A stretch of 64,000 nucleotides of DNA from Pseudomonas sp. PDM05 (GCF_014851685.1 NZ_JACVAC010000001.1:868001-932000), one strand, 5' to 3'; shown: positions 43,429 to 53,776, counted from the first letter of the stretch. Translations and numbers: made by a program. Notes: a model not told the origin generated them from the sequence alone.

Positions 43429-44220
43429 ATGCTCGCATTGCCCTGGCTGTACCTGGCACTTCTTTCCATTGGCTATGGCCTGGCCCTGATCTACGGGCAA
43501 TTGGGCGTGCTGGCCGGGGTGTCGGTGGCCCTGTTGTTGCTGGCCGGCTACGCGGTACGCCAGCAACGCACGCCATGGGCACGTTACCTGGGCCACGGTT
43601 TGTTTATCGTGCTGGCCTTGAGCCTGGCGCTGCACTGGTTGCCGGGTTTCTACAACGGCCGCGGCATTGACCCGCAGCGGTTGACCCCGGATGCAGTGCC
43701 CTTCTCGATGTACCTGAACCAGGACAAACCGCTGATCGGCTTCTGGCTGCTGCTGGCCTGCCCGTGGATCGTGGCGCGTCGTTCGTTGCGCCTGTCGATC
43801 TGCGTCGCAGCACTGGCCCTGACCCTCACGGCTGTTGCCGCGCTGGGTGGCGCGGCGTTGCTGGGCATGATCAGCTGGGCGCCAAAATGGCCGGAGCAGG
43901 CGTGGCTGTGGGTGCTGAACAACCTGCTGCTGGTCACGCTGGTCGAAGAAGCGCTGTTCCGTGGCTACATCCAGGGCGGCTTGAGCCAGCGCTTCAAACA
44001 GCTGCCCTACGGCGACAACCTCGCACTGCTGCTGGCCTCGCTGTTGTTCGGCCTGGTGCACCTGGGCGCGGGCTGGCAGTGGGTGCTGCTGGCCAGCATC
44101 GCCGGGGCCGGTTATGGCCTGGCGTATCGCTTTGGCGGGTTGGGCGCAGCGGTAGCGACGCACTTTGGCTTGAACCTGCTTCACTTCGGTTTGTTTACGT
44201 ACCCGATGCTGGCCGGTTGA
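43429..44220 (+). CDS. CPBP-family intramembrane metalloprotease
   Basis: A 263-residue membrane protein with about seven segments. LVEEALFRGYIQGGL carries the EExxxR motif and LLFGLVHLGAGW the His motif of CPBP (CAAX protease and bacteriocin-processing) enzymes. These cleave within the membrane; bacterial roles include bacteriocin self-immunity or signalling, but the partner here is unknown. ATG follows AAGGATTCCCC. A TATAAT box at 43395-43400 lies 29 nt upstream. Downstream is aer with its own promoter. Confidence 0.85.
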   Translation: MLALPWLYLALLSIGYGLALIYGQLGVLAGVSVALLLLAGYAVRQQRTPWARYLGHGLFIVLALSLALHWLPGFYNGRGIDPQRLTPDAVPFSMYLNQDKPLIGFWLLLACPWIVARRSLRLSICVAALALTLTAVAALGGAALLGMISWAPKWPEQAWLWVLNNLLLVTLVEEALFRGYIQGGLSQRFKQLPYGDNLALLLASLLFGLVHLGAGWQWVLLASIAGAGYGLAYRFGGLGAAVATHFGLNLLHFGLFTYPMLAG

Positions 44221-44237
44221 TTGTTGCAAAAATAAGT

Positions 44238-44264
44238 TAAATAAACCCCTGCCCGTGCCGATAC
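44238..44264 (+). promoter_or_regulatory. FliA (sigma-28) promoter of aer
   Basis: TAAA-N15-GCCGATAC: the -35 matches fully, the spacing is exact and the -10 matches 7 of 8 bases of the flagellar sigma consensus. It lies about 30 nt before aer. Confidence 0.85.
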
Positions 44265-44293
44265 CCATTGAAAGCCTTGCGGATTGAACAATC

Positions 44294-45859
44294 ATGCGTA
44301 ATAACCAACCCGTTACCCAGCGCGAACGTACCTTCCCCGCTCAGCAACGGTTGATCTCCACCACAGACGCCAAGGGTGTGATCACCTACTGCAACGACGC
44401 ATTTGTCGAAATCAGTGGGTTCACCCGTGACGAACTGCTGCGCGCACCGCACAACCTGGTGCGTCACCCGGATGTACCGGCGGCTGTGTTCGCGCATATG
44501 TGGTCCACGCTCAAACAAGGCTTGCCATGGATGGGCATTGTCAAGAACCGCTGCAAGACCGGGGATCACTACTGGGTTAACGCCTACGTGACGCCAGTCT
44601 TCGACGGCAACCAGGTGGTCGGCTACGAATCGGTGCGCATCAAGCCCACCGCCGAGCAGATCCGCCGGGCCGAAGCGCTCTATCAACGCATCAACCAAGG
44701 CAAGTCGGCCGTTCCCCAGCGGGACAAGTGGCTGCCGGTGTTGCAGGACTGGGTGCCGTTTATCCTGGTCAGCCAACTGAGCTTCATGATCGGTGCGTCG
44801 CTCAACTCCCACTGGGGCTTCGCCCTGGCAGCGGGCTTGTCGGTGCCGCTCGGCCTGCTGGGCCTGAGCTGGCAGCAGCGCGGCCTCAAGCGTTTGCTGC
44901 GCCTGGCCGAGCAGACCACCTCCGACCCGTTGATCGCGCAGATGTACACCGACAGCCGTGGCGCACAGGCGCGATTGGAGATGTCGATCCTCAGCCAGGA
45001 AGCCCGTCTGAAGACGTGCCTGACACGCTTGCAGGACACTGCCGAGCACCTCAACGACCAGGCAGCGCAGTCCAACACCCTGGCGCACAACAGCTCCAGC
45101 GGCCTGGAACGCCAGCGCGTGGAGACCGAACAGGTGGCCACCGCGGTCAACCAGATGGCGGCAACCACCCAGGAAGTCGCCAGCCACGTGCAGCGCACCG
45201 CCGATGCGACCCAGGAGGCCAATCGCCTGACCGGTCGTGGCCGCGACATCGCCGGGGAAACCCGCGAGGCGATTCAGCGCCTGTCGGTGGCCGTTGGCGA
45301 GACCGGCGTGACCGTCACCCAACTGGCCAAGGACAGCGATGAAATCGGCGGCGTGGTCGACGTGATCAAAGGCATCGCCGACCAGACCAACCTGCTGGCG
45401 CTCAACGCCGCCATCGAAGCGGCACGTGCCGGTGAGATGGGCCGTGGTTTTGCGGTGGTCGCCGACGAGGTGCGCCAACTGGCCCAGCGTACGGCCGAGT
45501 CCACCGGGCAGATCCATACCTTGATCGCCAAGCTGCAGCAGACTGCCGCCGCCGCCGTCCAGACCATGGACGCCGGGCATCGCCAGGCCGAAGAAGGCGT
45601 GGCGCGGGTAATGGAAGCGGATCAGGCGTTGGTGGGTATCAGTGAGGCGGTGGCGCATATCACCGATATGACCACCCAGATTGCGGCGGCAACCGAGGAG
45701 CAAAGCTCGGTGGCGGAAGAGATCAGCCGCAATATCAGCACGATCGCGCTGTTGGCGGATCAGACGTCGGAGCAGGCGTTGAATTCGGCGCAGTTGAGTG
45801 AAGAGCTGACGCATACGGCGAATACCCAGTATTCGCTGGTGGAGCGGTTCAACCGGTAA
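44294..45859 (+). CDS. aer: Aer, PAS-domain energy-taxis receptor
   Basis: A 521-residue chemoreceptor without a periplasmic domain. N-terminal PAS (residues about 15-110: [39 protein letters not shown], expected to hold FAD), a paired hydrophobic segment (about 150-190), then HAMP-like and signalling domains with [18 protein letters not shown]. Aer senses redox/oxygen and guides aerotaxis. As in P. aeruginosa (PA1561), it lies next to the cbb3 oxidase genes. ATG has weak ribosome signals; a FliA promoter precedes it. Confidence 0.92.
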   Translation: MRNNQPVTQRERTFPAQQRLISTTDAKGVITYCNDAFVEISGFTRDELLRAPHNLVRHPDVPAAVFAHMWSTLKQGLPWMGIVKNRCKTGDHYWVNAYVTPVFDGNQVVGYESVRIKPTAEQIRRAEALYQRINQGKSAVPQRDKWLPVLQDWVPFILVSQLSFMIGASLNSHWGFALAAGLSVPLGLLGLSWQQRGLKRLLRLAEQTTSDPLIAQMYTDSRGAQARLEMSILSQEARLKTCLTRLQDTAEHLNDQAAQSNTLAHNSSSGLERQRVETEQVATAVNQMAATTQEVASHVQRTADATQEANRLTGRGRDIAGETREAIQRLSVAVGETGVTVTQLAKDSDEIGGVVDVIKGIADQTNLLALNAAIEAARAGEMGRGFAVVADEVRQLAQRTAESTGQIHTLIAKLQQTAAAAVQTMDAGHRQAEEGVARVMEADQALVGISEAVAHITDMTTQIAAATEEQSSVAEEISRNISTIALLADQTSEQALNSAQLSEELTHTANTQYSLVERFNR

Positions 45860-45865
45860 ACCGCT

Positions 45866-45947
45866 TTCGCGAGCAAGCCCGCTCCCACATTCGACTGCAT
45901 TCCAAGGGATGTACACGGTTAAATGTGGGAGCGGGCTTGCTCGCGAA
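45866..45947. repeat. REPIN (TTCGCGAGCAAGCCCGCTCCCACA type)
   Basis: Arms TTCGCGAGCAAGCCCGC..CCACA and TGTGGGAGCGGGCTTGCTCGCGAA, about 24 bp, around roughly 30 nt. It lies between aer and the hydrolase stop. Confidence 0.92.
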
Positions 45948-45953
45948 GAGGCC

Positions 45954-46646
45954 CTAGCAGCCGCCGAGAAACCCAGCCACTTTCAGCGCCGCAGCGGCCA
46001 GATGCTGCTCATGACTGAACCCCGAAGCCTTCAACGGCTTCAAGTCATGATCCCCCGCCACCAGCCACATCACCTCGATGTTCGGCGACAACACATAGCC
46101 TTCCACCGCCGCCCGATTCCCCAGGGCATCGCGCTCGCCCTGCACGATCAATGTCGGCGTCTTCAACCCCGCCAGATGCTCGACCCGAGGTTTCTCCGGC
46201 TTGCCCACCGCATAGAACGGATAACCCAGGCACACCAGCCCATCAGCGCCCAGTTCATCCGCCAACAGACTGGCCATGCGCCCGCCCATGGACTTGCCGC
46301 CCACCGCCAGCTTCCCAGCGACATGACGTCGCACCTCGGCATACACCTCCCGCCAGGCGTCCAGCAGTTTCGGCGCCGGATTCGGTGGGCGTTTACCGCC
46401 GTCCACACGGCGCTGGGCCATGTAGGGGAACTCGAAGCGCAACACGTTCACACCGTGCCCGGCAAGGCGTGCAGCCATGTCGCCCATGAAGGATGAGTCC
46501 ATCGGTGCACCGGCGCCGTGGGCCAGGATCAACGTCACAGGCGTATGTCCTGCAACGTTCGACGCGACATCCCACAGCCATCCGCGTTCCCGCACACACT
46601 GCGCCCATTGATCCCCGTCAATACTGGCCTTGTGCTCTTTGCCCAT
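45954..46646 (-). CDS. KANL3/Tex30-type alpha/beta hydrolase
   Basis: A 230-residue cytosolic alpha/beta hydrolase of the dienelactone-like group (COG3571). [18 protein letters not shown] gives the oxyanion region, [12 protein letters not shown] the nucleophile elbow, ERDALGN the acid and GDHDL the His. Substrate unknown. ATG at 46646 follows GAGGCAAGC; the longer frame to 46733 lacks a ribosome site. Its first codons contain the Anr-type site for the divergent ccoN operon (46608-46621). Confidence 0.86.
   Translation of the reverse strand: MGKEHKASIDGDQWAQCVRERGWLWDVASNVAGHTPVTLILAHGAGAPMDSSFMGDMAARLAGHGVNVLRFEFPYMAQRRVDGGKRPPNPAPKLLDAWREVYAEVRRHVAGKLAVGGKSMGGRMASLLADELGADGLVCLGYPFYAVGKPEKPRVEHLAGLKTPTLIVQGERDALGNRAAVEGYVLSPNIEVMWLVAGDHDLKPLKASGFSHEQHLAAAALKVAGFLGGC
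46608..46621 (+). promoter_or_regulatory. Candidate Anr box for the first ccoNOQP operon
   Basis: TTGATCCCCGTCAA matches TTGA-N6-TCAA perfectly and the Anr consensus TTGAT-N4-ATCAA at 9 of 10. Centre 46614.5 predicts a start near 46656, between the hydrolase and ccoN. The -10 (CATGCT near 46644) is weak. The box lies inside codons 9-13 of the divergent hydrolase. Confidence 0.65.
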
Positions 46647-46725
46647 GCTTGCCTCGCTATTTAGTCTGCCTATAACTCCAGCCCAAGTGCTGCATTTGCT
46701 TGGGTTGAACCGTGGATGGGGAACC

Positions 46726-48150
46726 ATGAACACTACTTTAAGTACCGCCTATAACTACAAGGTGGTCCGCCAATTCGCCATTATGACGGTGGTGTGGGGC
46801 ATCGTCGGCATGGGGCTCGGGGTTTTTCTCGCCGCCCAATTGGTCTGGCCTGCTCTGAACTTCGATCTGCCGTGGACCAGCTTCGGCCGCCTGCGCCCGC
46901 TGCACACCAACGCGGTGATCTTCGCGTTTGGTGGCTGCGCGCTGTTCGCCAGCTCCTTCTACTCGGTGCAACGCACCTGCCAGACCCAGCTGTTCGCGCC
47001 GAAAATCGCCGCGTTCTGCTTCTGGGGCTGGCAGTTGGTCATCCTGCTGGCCGCGATCACCTTGCCGCTGGGCTACACCAGCTCCAAGGAATACGCCGAG
47101 CTGGAATGGCCGATCGACATTCTCATCACCATCGTCTGGGTGGCCTACGCCATCGTGTTCTTCGGCACAGTGATGAAGCGCAACACCAAGCATATCTATG
47201 TCGGTAACTGGTTCTTCGGTGCGTTCATCATCACCGTGGCGATCCTGCATATCGTCAACAACCTGGAAATCCCGGTCAGCCTGACCAAGTCCTACTCCCT
47301 CTACGGTGGTGCGACGGATGCCATGGTGCAGTGGTGGTACGGGCACAACGCGGTAGGTTTCTTCCTCACCGCCGGTTTCCTGGGGATGATGTACTACTTC
47401 GTGCCGAAACAGGCCGAGCGTCCGGTGTATTCCTATCGCTTGTCCATCGTGCACTTCTGGGCACTGATCACCCTGTACATCTGGGCCGGTCCTCACCACT
47501 TGCACTACACCGCGCTGCCGGACTGGGCACAGTCCCTGGGCATGGTGATGTCGCTGGTGCTGCTGGCTCCGAGCTGGGGCGGCATGATCAACGGCATGAT
47601 GACCTTGTCGGGCGCCTGGCATAAGTTGCGCAGCGACCCGATCCTGCGCTTCCTGGTGGTATCGCTGGCGTTCTACGGCATGTCGACGTTTGAAGGCCCG
47701 ATGATGGCGATCAAGACCGTGAACGCCCTCTCCCACTACACCGACTGGACCATCGGCCACGTACACGCGGGTGCCCTCGGCTGGGTAGCGATGATCTCCA
47801 TCGGCGCGCTGTACCACATGATCCCGAAAATCTTCGGCCGCGAGCAGATGTACAGCCTCGGCCTGATCAACGCGCACTTCTGGCTGGCCACCATCGGCAC
47901 CGTGCTCTACATCGCCTCGATGTGGGTCAACGGCATCGCCCAGGGCCTGATGTGGCGTGCGGTCAACGAAGACGGCACCTTGACCTACTCCTTCGTCGAA
48001 ACCCTGGTGGCCAGCCACCCAGGCTTCATCGTGCGGTTGGTGGGCGGTGCAGTATTCCTCACCGGCATGTTGCTGATGGCTTACAACACGTGGCGCACCG
48101 TGCGTTCGCCACAGCCTGTCGAAGCCGCCACCACTGCGCAGCTGGCCTGA
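46726..48150 (+). CDS. ccoN: CcoN, cbb3 oxidase catalytic subunit (first copy)
   Basis: A 474-residue inner-membrane subunit of cytochrome c oxidase cbb3, with about 12 segments. Haem and copper ligands are visible: [16 protein letters not shown] (haem b His), [13 protein letters not shown] (CuB His/Tyr), [15 protein letters not shown] (CuB His pair) and [14 protein letters not shown] (haem b/b3 His). It reduces oxygen at high affinity. The start at 46726 follows GGGGAACC. By position relative to aer it corresponds to ccoN2 (PA1557), the low-oxygen-induced copy. ccoO begins 10 nt after the stop. Confidence 0.97.
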   Translation: MNTTLSTAYNYKVVRQFAIMTVVWGIVGMGLGVFLAAQLVWPALNFDLPWTSFGRLRPLHTNAVIFAFGGCALFASSFYSVQRTCQTQLFAPKIAAFCFWGWQLVILLAAITLPLGYTSSKEYAELEWPIDILITIVWVAYAIVFFGTVMKRNTKHIYVGNWFFGAFIITVAILHIVNNLEIPVSLTKSYSLYGGATDAMVQWWYGHNAVGFFLTAGFLGMMYYFVPKQAERPVYSYRLSIVHFWALITLYIWAGPHHLHYTALPDWAQSLGMVMSLVLLAPSWGGMINGMMTLSGAWHKLRSDPILRFLVVSLAFYGMSTFEGPMMAIKTVNALSHYTDWTIGHVHAGALGWVAMISIGALYHMIPKIFGREQMYSLGLINAHFWLATIGTVLYIASMWVNGIAQGLMWRAVNEDGTLTYSFVETLVASHPGFIVRLVGGAVFLTGMLLMAYNTWRTVRSPQPVEAATTAQLA

Positions 48151-48160
48151 GGAGTCTGTG

Positions 48161-48769
48161 ATGAAACACGAAACGATTGAAAAGAACGTCGGCATCCTGA
48201 TGCTGCTGATGGTGCTGGCCGTGAGTATCGGCGGCCTGACCCAGATCGTCCCGCTGTTCTTCCAGGACGTCACCAACAAGCCGGTGGAGGGCATGAAGCC
48301 CTACACCGCGCTGCAACTGGAAGGCCGTGACATCTACATCCGTGAAGGCTGCGTACAGTGCCACTCGCAGATGATCCGTCCGTTCCGCGCCGAAACCGAA
48401 CGCTACGGCCACTACTCGGTCGCTGGCGAAAGCGTGTGGGACCACCCGTTCCTGTGGGGCTCCAAGCGTACCGGGCCGGACCTGGCACGTGTCGGCGCAC
48501 GCTACTCGGACGACTGGCATCGCGCGCACTTGTACAACCCGCGCAACGTGGTGCCTGAGTCGAAAATGCCGGCCTACCCGTGGTTGGTCACAGCCCCGGT
48601 CGACAGCAGCCACACCGAGAAAAAGTTGAGCGTGATGCGCACCCTCGGCGTGCCGTACACCGACGACGACATCAGCGGCGCAGTCGCCAGCCTCAAGGGC
48701 AAGACCGAGATGGACGCGCTGGTTTCGTACCTGCAAGTGCTCGGCACTGCCATCAAGAGCAAGAGGTGA
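48161..48769 (+). CDS. ccoO: CcoO, cbb3 oxidase cytochrome c subunit (first copy)
   Basis: A 202-residue membrane-anchored monohaem cytochrome c: an N-terminal anchor ([24 protein letters not shown]), then periplasmic C-V-Q-C-H-S haem site ([10 protein letters not shown]) with Met further on (ESKMPAYPW). It passes electrons from CcoP to CcoN. ATG at 48161 follows GGAGTCTGTG. It ends 3 nt before ccoQ. Confidence 0.96.
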   Translation: MKHETIEKNVGILMLLMVLAVSIGGLTQIVPLFFQDVTNKPVEGMKPYTALQLEGRDIYIREGCVQCHSQMIRPFRAETERYGHYSVAGESVWDHPFLWGSKRTGPDLARVGARYSDDWHRAHLYNPRNVVPESKMPAYPWLVTAPVDSSHTEKKLSVMRTLGVPYTDDDISGAVASLKGKTEMDALVSYLQVLGTAIKSKR

Positions 48770-48772
48770 GCC

Positions 48773-48973
48773 ATGGGATTTGAATTCGATGCGGGCACCA
48801 TCCGCGGCCTTGGCACGCTGGTCGTCGCCATCGCCTTTATCGGCCTGTCGCTGTGGGTGTTCAACAACCGGCGCAATGCGGAATTCGAGCAGGCGCGCCT
48901 GCTGCCGTTCGCCGATGAACCCTCTCCATCCGACGCTCAAGAAGAGCCTGCAATAAGGAGCACCCGGCCATGA
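48773..48973 (+). CDS. ccoQ: CcoQ, small cbb3 oxidase subunit (first copy)
   Basis: A 66-residue single-pass membrane protein ([23 protein letters not shown] at 8-30, cytosolic tail with LLPFADEP). CcoQ stabilises the assembled complex. It overlaps ccoP by 4 bp. ATG is preceded by AGAGGTGAGCC. Confidence 0.92.
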   Translation: MGFEFDAGTIRGLGTLVVAIAFIGLSLWVFNNRRNAEFEQARLLPFADEPSPSDAQEEPAIRSTRP

Positions 48974-49902
48974 CCCTATTTTGGAGTACATGGATCTGCG
49001 TACTGACCCTGGGTAGCCTGATCGGCCTGACCTGGCTGTTGATCGGCACCCGCAAGGGCGAGACCAAGGGCAGCGTCGACCAGACCATGGGCCACGCCTT
49101 CGACGGGATCGAGGAATACGACAACCCGCTGCCCCAGTGGTGGTTCATGTTGTTCGCCGGCACCCTGGTGTTTGCGGTCGGCTACCTGATCCTCTACCCG
49201 GGCCTGGGCAACTGGAAAGGCGTATTGCCAGGCTACGAGGACGGCTGGACCCAGAACAAGGAATGGGACAAGGAAATGGCCAAGGCCGACGCCAAGTTCG
49301 GGCCGATCTTCGCCAAATTCGCAGCCATGCCCGTGGAAGAAGTCGCCAAAGACCCGCAAGCGTTGAAAATGGGCGGCCGCCTGTTTGCCTCCAACTGCGC
49401 GGTGTGCCACGGCTCGGACGCCAAGGGCGCATACGGTTTCCCGAACCTGGCGGACAACATCTGGCGCTGGGGCGGTTCGGCCGAGGCGATCAAGACCACC
49501 ATCCTCAACGGTCGCCACGCGGCGATGCCGGCCTGGGGTGAAATCCTCGGCGAAGACGGTGTGAAAAACGTGGCCGCCTATGTCCGTCACGACCTGGCCA
49601 AACTGCCATTGCCGGCCGACAGCACCGCCGACCTGGCCGCCGGCCAAGCCGCGTTCAACACCACCTGCGTGGCCTGCCACGGTCCGCAAGGCCACGGCAT
49701 GGAAGCCATGGGTGCGCCGAACCTGACCGAGCCTGCCGGTTTCATCTACGGCACCAGCCTGGCGCAGTTGCAGCAGACCATCCGTCACGGCCGTCAAGGC
49801 CAGATGCCGGCGCAGGATGTGCTGCAAGGCAACGATAAGGTGCACTTGTTGGCGGCGTATGTTTACAGCTTGTCCCATGGGGAGCAGAAGGCTGCGCAGT
49901 AA
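48970..49902 (+). CDS. ccoP: CcoP, cbb3 oxidase dihaem cytochrome c subunit (first copy)
   Basis: A 310-residue subunit: two membrane segments in the first 80 residues ([23 protein letters not shown] and [28 protein letters not shown]), then two periplasmic cytochrome c domains with CAVCHG and CVACHG. It receives electrons from soluble c-type cytochromes. Last gene of the first operon; a strong terminator follows. Confidence 0.96.
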   Translation: MTLFWSTWICVLTLGSLIGLTWLLIGTRKGETKGSVDQTMGHAFDGIEEYDNPLPQWWFMLFAGTLVFAVGYLILYPGLGNWKGVLPGYEDGWTQNKEWDKEMAKADAKFGPIFAKFAAMPVEEVAKDPQALKMGGRLFASNCAVCHGSDAKGAYGFPNLADNIWRWGGSAEAIKTTILNGRHAAMPAWGEILGEDGVKNVAAYVRHDLAKLPLPADSTADLAAGQAAFNTTCVACHGPQGHGMEAMGAPNLTEPAGFIYGTSLAQLQQTIRHGRQGQMPAQDVLQGNDKVHLLAAYVYSLSHGEQKAAQ

Positions 49903-49923
49903 CCAGACTTCGTAAACCCTTGA

Positions 49924-49958
49924 AGCCCCGCCCGGTGTAAACCGGACGGGGCTTTTTT
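49924..49958 (+). terminator. Terminator of the first ccoNOQP operon
   Basis: AGCCCCGCCCGGT-GTAA-ACCGGACGGGGCT (12-13 bp stem with one mismatch) and six T, 21 nt after the ccoP stop. Confidence 0.95.
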
Positions 49959-50331
49959 GTGGGGCTGGCTTGCTGCTCGCACTGGCAAAGTAGCAACGTA
50001 ACATCGGGCTTTCACTCGCTGCGTCCTCGCGACCTTTTGTCACACCCCCTCCAAAGCACAACTTTCCCCTCTTGCCATTCGGGTCTACGCTTCCCCACAG
50101 CGGACCGGTTCTGGCGTACGCGACGACTCCCGTCGCGAGCCGAAAAAATTCCTGTCCACTTGATCAGCTTTTGAATTCCGATTTTATCCTTACGCAAAAC
50201 AGGGAAAGGGCGCAGAATCTGGCGTGGAACGCCTTGACCCAGGTCAGCGTTGCGTTGCATTGGCCTCTCGCTTTCTACATACTTGCGGCCGATTTTTACC
50301 TATAAAAAAACCTAAACCGTGGAACCTTAGA
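49959..50331. other. Leader region of the second ccoNOQP operon
   Basis: The gene-free gap from the first ccoP stop is 429 nt; this is the 373 nt after the terminator. It holds a CGCGACG-ACTCC-CGTCGCG hairpin (50119-50137), a possible sigma-70 promoter (TTGATC at 50160, 17-nt spacer, TTTATC at 50183) and a candidate Anr/FNR-like site (50234-50247). No gene is seen. Confidence 0.5.
50234..50247 (+). promoter_or_regulatory. Candidate Anr/FNR-like site before the second ccoN
   Basis: TTGACCCAGGTCAG matches TTGA-N6-TCAA at 7 of 8. The centre at 50240.5 predicts a start near 50282, but the best -10-like hexamer (TACATA, 50276) is off by about six bases. As cco1 of P. aeruginosa is fairly constitutive, this site is doubtful. 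Confidence 0.35.
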
Positions 50332-51774
50332 ATGAGCACAGCAATCAGTCCGACTGCTTATAACTATAAGGTAGTCCGCCAGTTCGCCATCATGACGGTG
50401 GTCTGGGGGATCCTTGGCATGGGGCTCGGGGTCTTCATCGCCTCGCAACTGGTCTGGCCGGAATTGAACTTCGGCTTGCCCTGGACGACCTTCGGTCGCC
50501 TGCGCCCGCTGCACACCAACCTGGTGATCTTCGCCTTCGGTGGATGTGCGTTGTTTGCCACCTCCTACTATGTCGTGCAGCGAACCTGCCAGACGCGACT
50601 GATCTCCGATGGCCTCGCCGCGTTCACCTTCTGGGGATGGCAAGCGGTGATCGTCGGGGCCGGCATCACCTTGCCGCTGGGCTACACCACCACCAAGGAA
50701 TACGCTGAGCTGGAATGGCCCATCGCCATTTTGCTCGCGATCGTGTGGGTGATCTACGCGGTGGTGTTCTTCGGCACCATCACCAAGCGCAAGACCAAGC
50801 ACATCTATGTGGGTAACTGGTTCTACGGCGCCTTCATCCTGGTCACGGCGATGCTGCACATCGTCAACCACGCCTCCTTGCCGGTCAGCCTGTTCAAGTC
50901 CTACTCGGCCTACGCCGGGGCGACGGACGCGATGATCCAGTGGTGGTACGGGCACAACGCGGTCGGTTTTTTCCTGACCACCGGTTTCCTGGGGATGATG
51001 TACTACTTCGTGCCGAAACAGGCCGAACGTCCTATTTACTCGTACCGCCTGTCCATCGTGCACTTCTGGGCGCTGATCACCCTGTACATCTGGGCCGGCC
51101 CGCACCACTTGCACTACACCGCGTTGCCGGACTGGGCGCAGTCCCTGGGCATGGCGATGTCGATCATCCTGCTGGCACCCAGCTGGGGCGGCATGATCAA
51201 CGGCATGATGACCCTGTCGGGCGCCTGGCATAAATTGCGCACCGACCCGATCCTGCGTTTCCTCGTGGTGTCGCTGGCGTTCTACGGCATGTCGACCTTC
51301 GAAGGGCCGATGATGGCGATCAAGACCGTCAACTCGCTCTCCCACTACACCGACTGGACCATCGGCCACGTACACGCCGGCGCCCTTGGTTGGGTGGCGA
51401 TGATCTCCATCGGCGCGCTGTACCACATGATCCCGAAAATCTTCGGCCGTGCGCAGATGCACAGCGTCGGGCTGATCAACACGCACTTCTGGCTCGCCAC
51501 CATCGGCACCGTGCTCTACATCGCCTCGATGTGGGTCAACGGCATCACCCAGGGCCTGATGTGGCGTGCGATCAATGATGACGGCACCCTCACCTACTCC
51601 TTCGTCGAAGCCCTGCAAGCCAGCCACCCGGGCTACATCGTCCGTGCCCTGGGCGGCGCGTTCTTTGCCACCGGCATGCTGTTCATGGCCTACAACGTCT
51701 GGCGCACCGTGCGTGCTTCCGACCCTGCAGAAGCCGAAGCAGCCGCCAAGATCGTCGTTGTGGGAGCCCACTGA
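50332..51774 (+). CDS. ccoN: CcoN, cbb3 oxidase catalytic subunit (second copy)
   Basis: A 480-residue paralogue of the first CcoN, with the same ligands ([58 protein letters not shown]). ATG at 50332 has a poor ribosome site (GGAACCTTAGA). Position corresponds to ccoN1 (PA1554). The DNA from about 50935 to 51420 is nearly the same as 47325-47810. The TGA stop overlaps the ATG of ccoO (TGATG). Confidence 0.97.
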   Translation: MSTAISPTAYNYKVVRQFAIMTVVWGILGMGLGVFIASQLVWPELNFGLPWTTFGRLRPLHTNLVIFAFGGCALFATSYYVVQRTCQTRLISDGLAAFTFWGWQAVIVGAGITLPLGYTTTKEYAELEWPIAILLAIVWVIYAVVFFGTITKRKTKHIYVGNWFYGAFILVTAMLHIVNHASLPVSLFKSYSAYAGATDAMIQWWYGHNAVGFFLTTGFLGMMYYFVPKQAERPIYSYRLSIVHFWALITLYIWAGPHHLHYTALPDWAQSLGMAMSIILLAPSWGGMINGMMTLSGAWHKLRTDPILRFLVVSLAFYGMSTFEGPMMAIKTVNSLSHYTDWTIGHVHAGALGWVAMISIGALYHMIPKIFGRAQMHSVGLINTHFWLATIGTVLYIASMWVNGITQGLMWRAINDDGTLTYSFVEALQASHPGYIVRALGGAFFATGMLFMAYNVWRTVRASDPAEAEAAAKIVVVGAH

Positions 51775-52382
51775 TGAAGCATGAAGTAGTCGAGAAGAAT
51801 ATCGGCCTGCTGGCCTTCTTCATGGTCATCGCCGTGAGCATCGGCGGCCTGACCCAGATCGTTCCACTGTTTTTCCAGGACGTCACCAACAAGCCGGTCG
51901 AAGGCATGAAGCCGCGTACCGCCCTTGAACTGGAAGGCCGCGACGTCTACATCGCCAACGGTTGTGTCGGCTGCCACTCGCAGATGATCCGCCCGTTCCG
52001 CGCCGAAACCGAACGCTACGGCCACTACTCGGTCGCCGGCGAAAGCGTGTGGGACCACCCGTTCCTGTGGGGCTCCAAGCGCACCGGGCCGGACCTGGCG
52101 CGTGTCGGCGGGCGTTACTCCGATGACTGGCAGCGTGCGCACTTGTACAACCCGCGCAACGTAGTGCCTGAATCGAAAATGCCGGCGTACCCGTTCCTCG
52201 TGGAAAACAAGCTCGACGGCAAGGACACCGCGAAGAAGATGGAAGTCTTGCGCACCCTGGGCGTGCCCTACACCGACGAAGACATCGCCGGTGCAGCCGC
52301 AGCCGTGAAGGGCAAGACCGAAATGGACGCATTGGTGGCCTACCTGCAAGGCCTTGGCACCATCATCAAAAGCAAACGGTGA
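51774..52382 (+). CDS. ccoO: CcoO, cbb3 oxidase cytochrome c subunit (second copy)
   Basis: A 202-residue membrane-anchored monohaem cytochrome c, paralogue of the first: anchor [24 protein letters not shown], haem site [10 protein letters not shown] and Met in ESKMPAYPF. The start overlaps the ccoN stop by 1 nt, implying coupling. Confidence 0.96.
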   Translation: MKHEVVEKNIGLLAFFMVIAVSIGGLTQIVPLFFQDVTNKPVEGMKPRTALELEGRDVYIANGCVGCHSQMIRPFRAETERYGHYSVAGESVWDHPFLWGSKRTGPDLARVGGRYSDDWQRAHLYNPRNVVPESKMPAYPFLVENKLDGKDTAKKMEVLRTLGVPYTDEDIAGAAAAVKGKTEMDALVAYLQGLGTIIKSKR

Positions 52383-52387
52383 CCTTC

Positions 52388-52573
52388 ATGGATATCGGGA
52401 TGATTCGAGGCCTGGGCACCGTCGTGGTGATGGTGGCCTTTATCGGCCTGGCGCTGTGGGTGTTCAGCCCCCGCCGCAAGTCGGAGTTTGACGACGCGAC
52501 CATGCTGCCCTTTGCGGATGATCCCGAAGCCATCAAGCACGTCGAGCAAGCTTCTAGGAGTAACAAAGAATGA
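52388..52573 (+). CDS. ccoQ: CcoQ, small cbb3 oxidase subunit (second copy)
   Basis: A 61-residue single-pass protein ([31 protein letters not shown]...). ATG at 52388 is preferred; a GTG at 52379 is also in frame but would overlap ccoO. It overlaps ccoP by 4 bp. Confidence 0.9.
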   Translation: MDIGMIRGLGTVVVMVAFIGLALWVFSPRRKSEFDDATMLPFADDPEAIKHVEQASRSNKE

Positions 52574-53547
52574 CTACGTTCTGGAGTCTGTACGTCACAG
52601 TCCTCAGCCTGGGAACCATCTTCGCCCTGACCTGGCTGTTGCTGTCGACCCGCAGGGGGCAGCGCGCCGAACAAACCGACGAGACCGTCGGCCACTCGTT
52701 CGACGGCATCGAGGAATACGACAACCCACTGCCGAAATGGTGGTTCATGCTGTTCGTCGGCACCATCATCTTCGCCCTCGGTTACCTGGCGCTGTACCCC
52801 GGCCTGGGCAACTGGAAAGGCCTGCTGCCGGGCTACGCCTACCTCGACAACGACAAGCAAACCCCCTTCGCCAACGGCCAGGCCGGCTGGACCGGCGTGC
52901 ACGAATGGGAAAAGGAAATGGCCAAGTCGGACGCCAAGTTCGGGCCGATCTTCGCCAAATTCGCGTCGATGCCGATTGAAGAAGTGGCCAAGGACCCGCA
53001 AGCCCTGAAGATGGGCGGCCGTTTGTTCGCCTCCAACTGCTCGGTGTGCCACGGTTCCGATGCCAAGGGCGCCTATGGCTTCCCCAACCTGACCGACGCC
53101 GACTGGCGCTGGGGCGGCGAGCCGGCAACGATCAAGGAAACCATCATGAAAGGCCGCCACGCGATCATGCCGGCCTGGGCCGAAGTGATTGGCGAGCAAG
53201 GCGTGGCCGACGTGGCCGGTTTTGTACTGACCAACCTCGATGGCCGCAAACTGCCGGAAGGCGCCAAGGCCGACGTGGCCAACGGCGAGAAACTCTTCGC
53301 CACCAACTGCGTCGCCTGCCACGGCCCGGCCGGTAAAGGCACACCAGCCATGGGCGCGCCGGACCTGACTCACCCTGGCGCGTTCATCTACGGTTCGAGC
53401 TTCGCCCAACTGCAACAGACCATCCGTTACGGCCGTCAGGGCCAGATGCCTGCGCAGGAACAACTGCAAGGCAACGACAAGGTGCACTTGCTGGCGGCGT
53501 ATGTTTACAGCCTGTCCCATGGCAACAAGAAGGCTGAGGAGCAGTAA
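52570..53547 (+). CDS. ccoP: CcoP, cbb3 oxidase dihaem cytochrome c subunit (second copy)
   Basis: A 325-residue paralogue of the first CcoP: two membrane segments and CSVCHG and CVACHG haem sites. It has about 13 extra residues after the second segment ([17 protein letters not shown]). Last gene of the operon; a REPIN follows 36 nt on, and no T-tailed terminator is obvious. Confidence 0.96.
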   Translation: MTTFWSLYVTVLSLGTIFALTWLLLSTRRGQRAEQTDETVGHSFDGIEEYDNPLPKWWFMLFVGTIIFALGYLALYPGLGNWKGLLPGYAYLDNDKQTPFANGQAGWTGVHEWEKEMAKSDAKFGPIFAKFASMPIEEVAKDPQALKMGGRLFASNCSVCHGSDAKGAYGFPNLTDADWRWGGEPATIKETIMKGRHAIMPAWAEVIGEQGVADVAGFVLTNLDGRKLPEGAKADVANGEKLFATNCVACHGPAGKGTPAMGAPDLTHPGAFIYGSSFAQLQQTIRYGRQGQMPAQEQLQGNDKVHLLAAYVYSLSHGNKKAEEQ

Positions 53548-53583
53548 CGCCGCTCACCACCTTTGAAAACCCTGAAAAACCGG

Positions 53584-53672
53584 TGTGGGAGCGGGCTTGC
53601 CCGCGAATGCGATAGTCCAGGCACAGAGGTGTCGACTGATACACCGCATTCGCGGGCAAGCCCGCTCCCACA
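53584..53672. repeat. REPIN (TGTGGGAGCGGGCTTGCCCGCGAA type)
   Basis: Arms TGTGGGAGCGGGCTTGCC.. and ..GGCAAGCCCGCTCCCACA with GCGAATGCG / CGCATTCGC inside. The centre holds ACTGATACACCG, as in the REPINs at 28082 and 43205. It forms the left third of the gap before ccoG. Confidence 0.92.
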
Positions 53673-53741
53673 TCAGCTTCATCACATCAGATCGCTGGTT
53701 TTTGAAGGCCGAGCCCGCCAAAACCGACCATACTTGCCAAG

Positions 53742-53776
53742 TCAATTGATCCAGATCACGTACACCATCAATTGAT
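53742..53776 (+). promoter_or_regulatory. Anr box and TCAATTGAT direct repeat before ccoG
   Basis: TTGATCCAGATCAC (53746-53759) matches TTGAT-N4-ATCAA at 9 of 10. TCAATTGAT occurs twice, at 53742 and 53768, 26 nt apart. A GCGACC-AAA-GGTCGC hairpin (53787-53801) follows, near the predicted start site. The ccoG leader is therefore over 100 nt. Confidence 0.65.

Noticed and set aside
50234..50247. Second-operon Anr box as a firm site
   Set aside because: One mismatch in the half-site and no -10 at the expected distance; reported only as a low-confidence feature.
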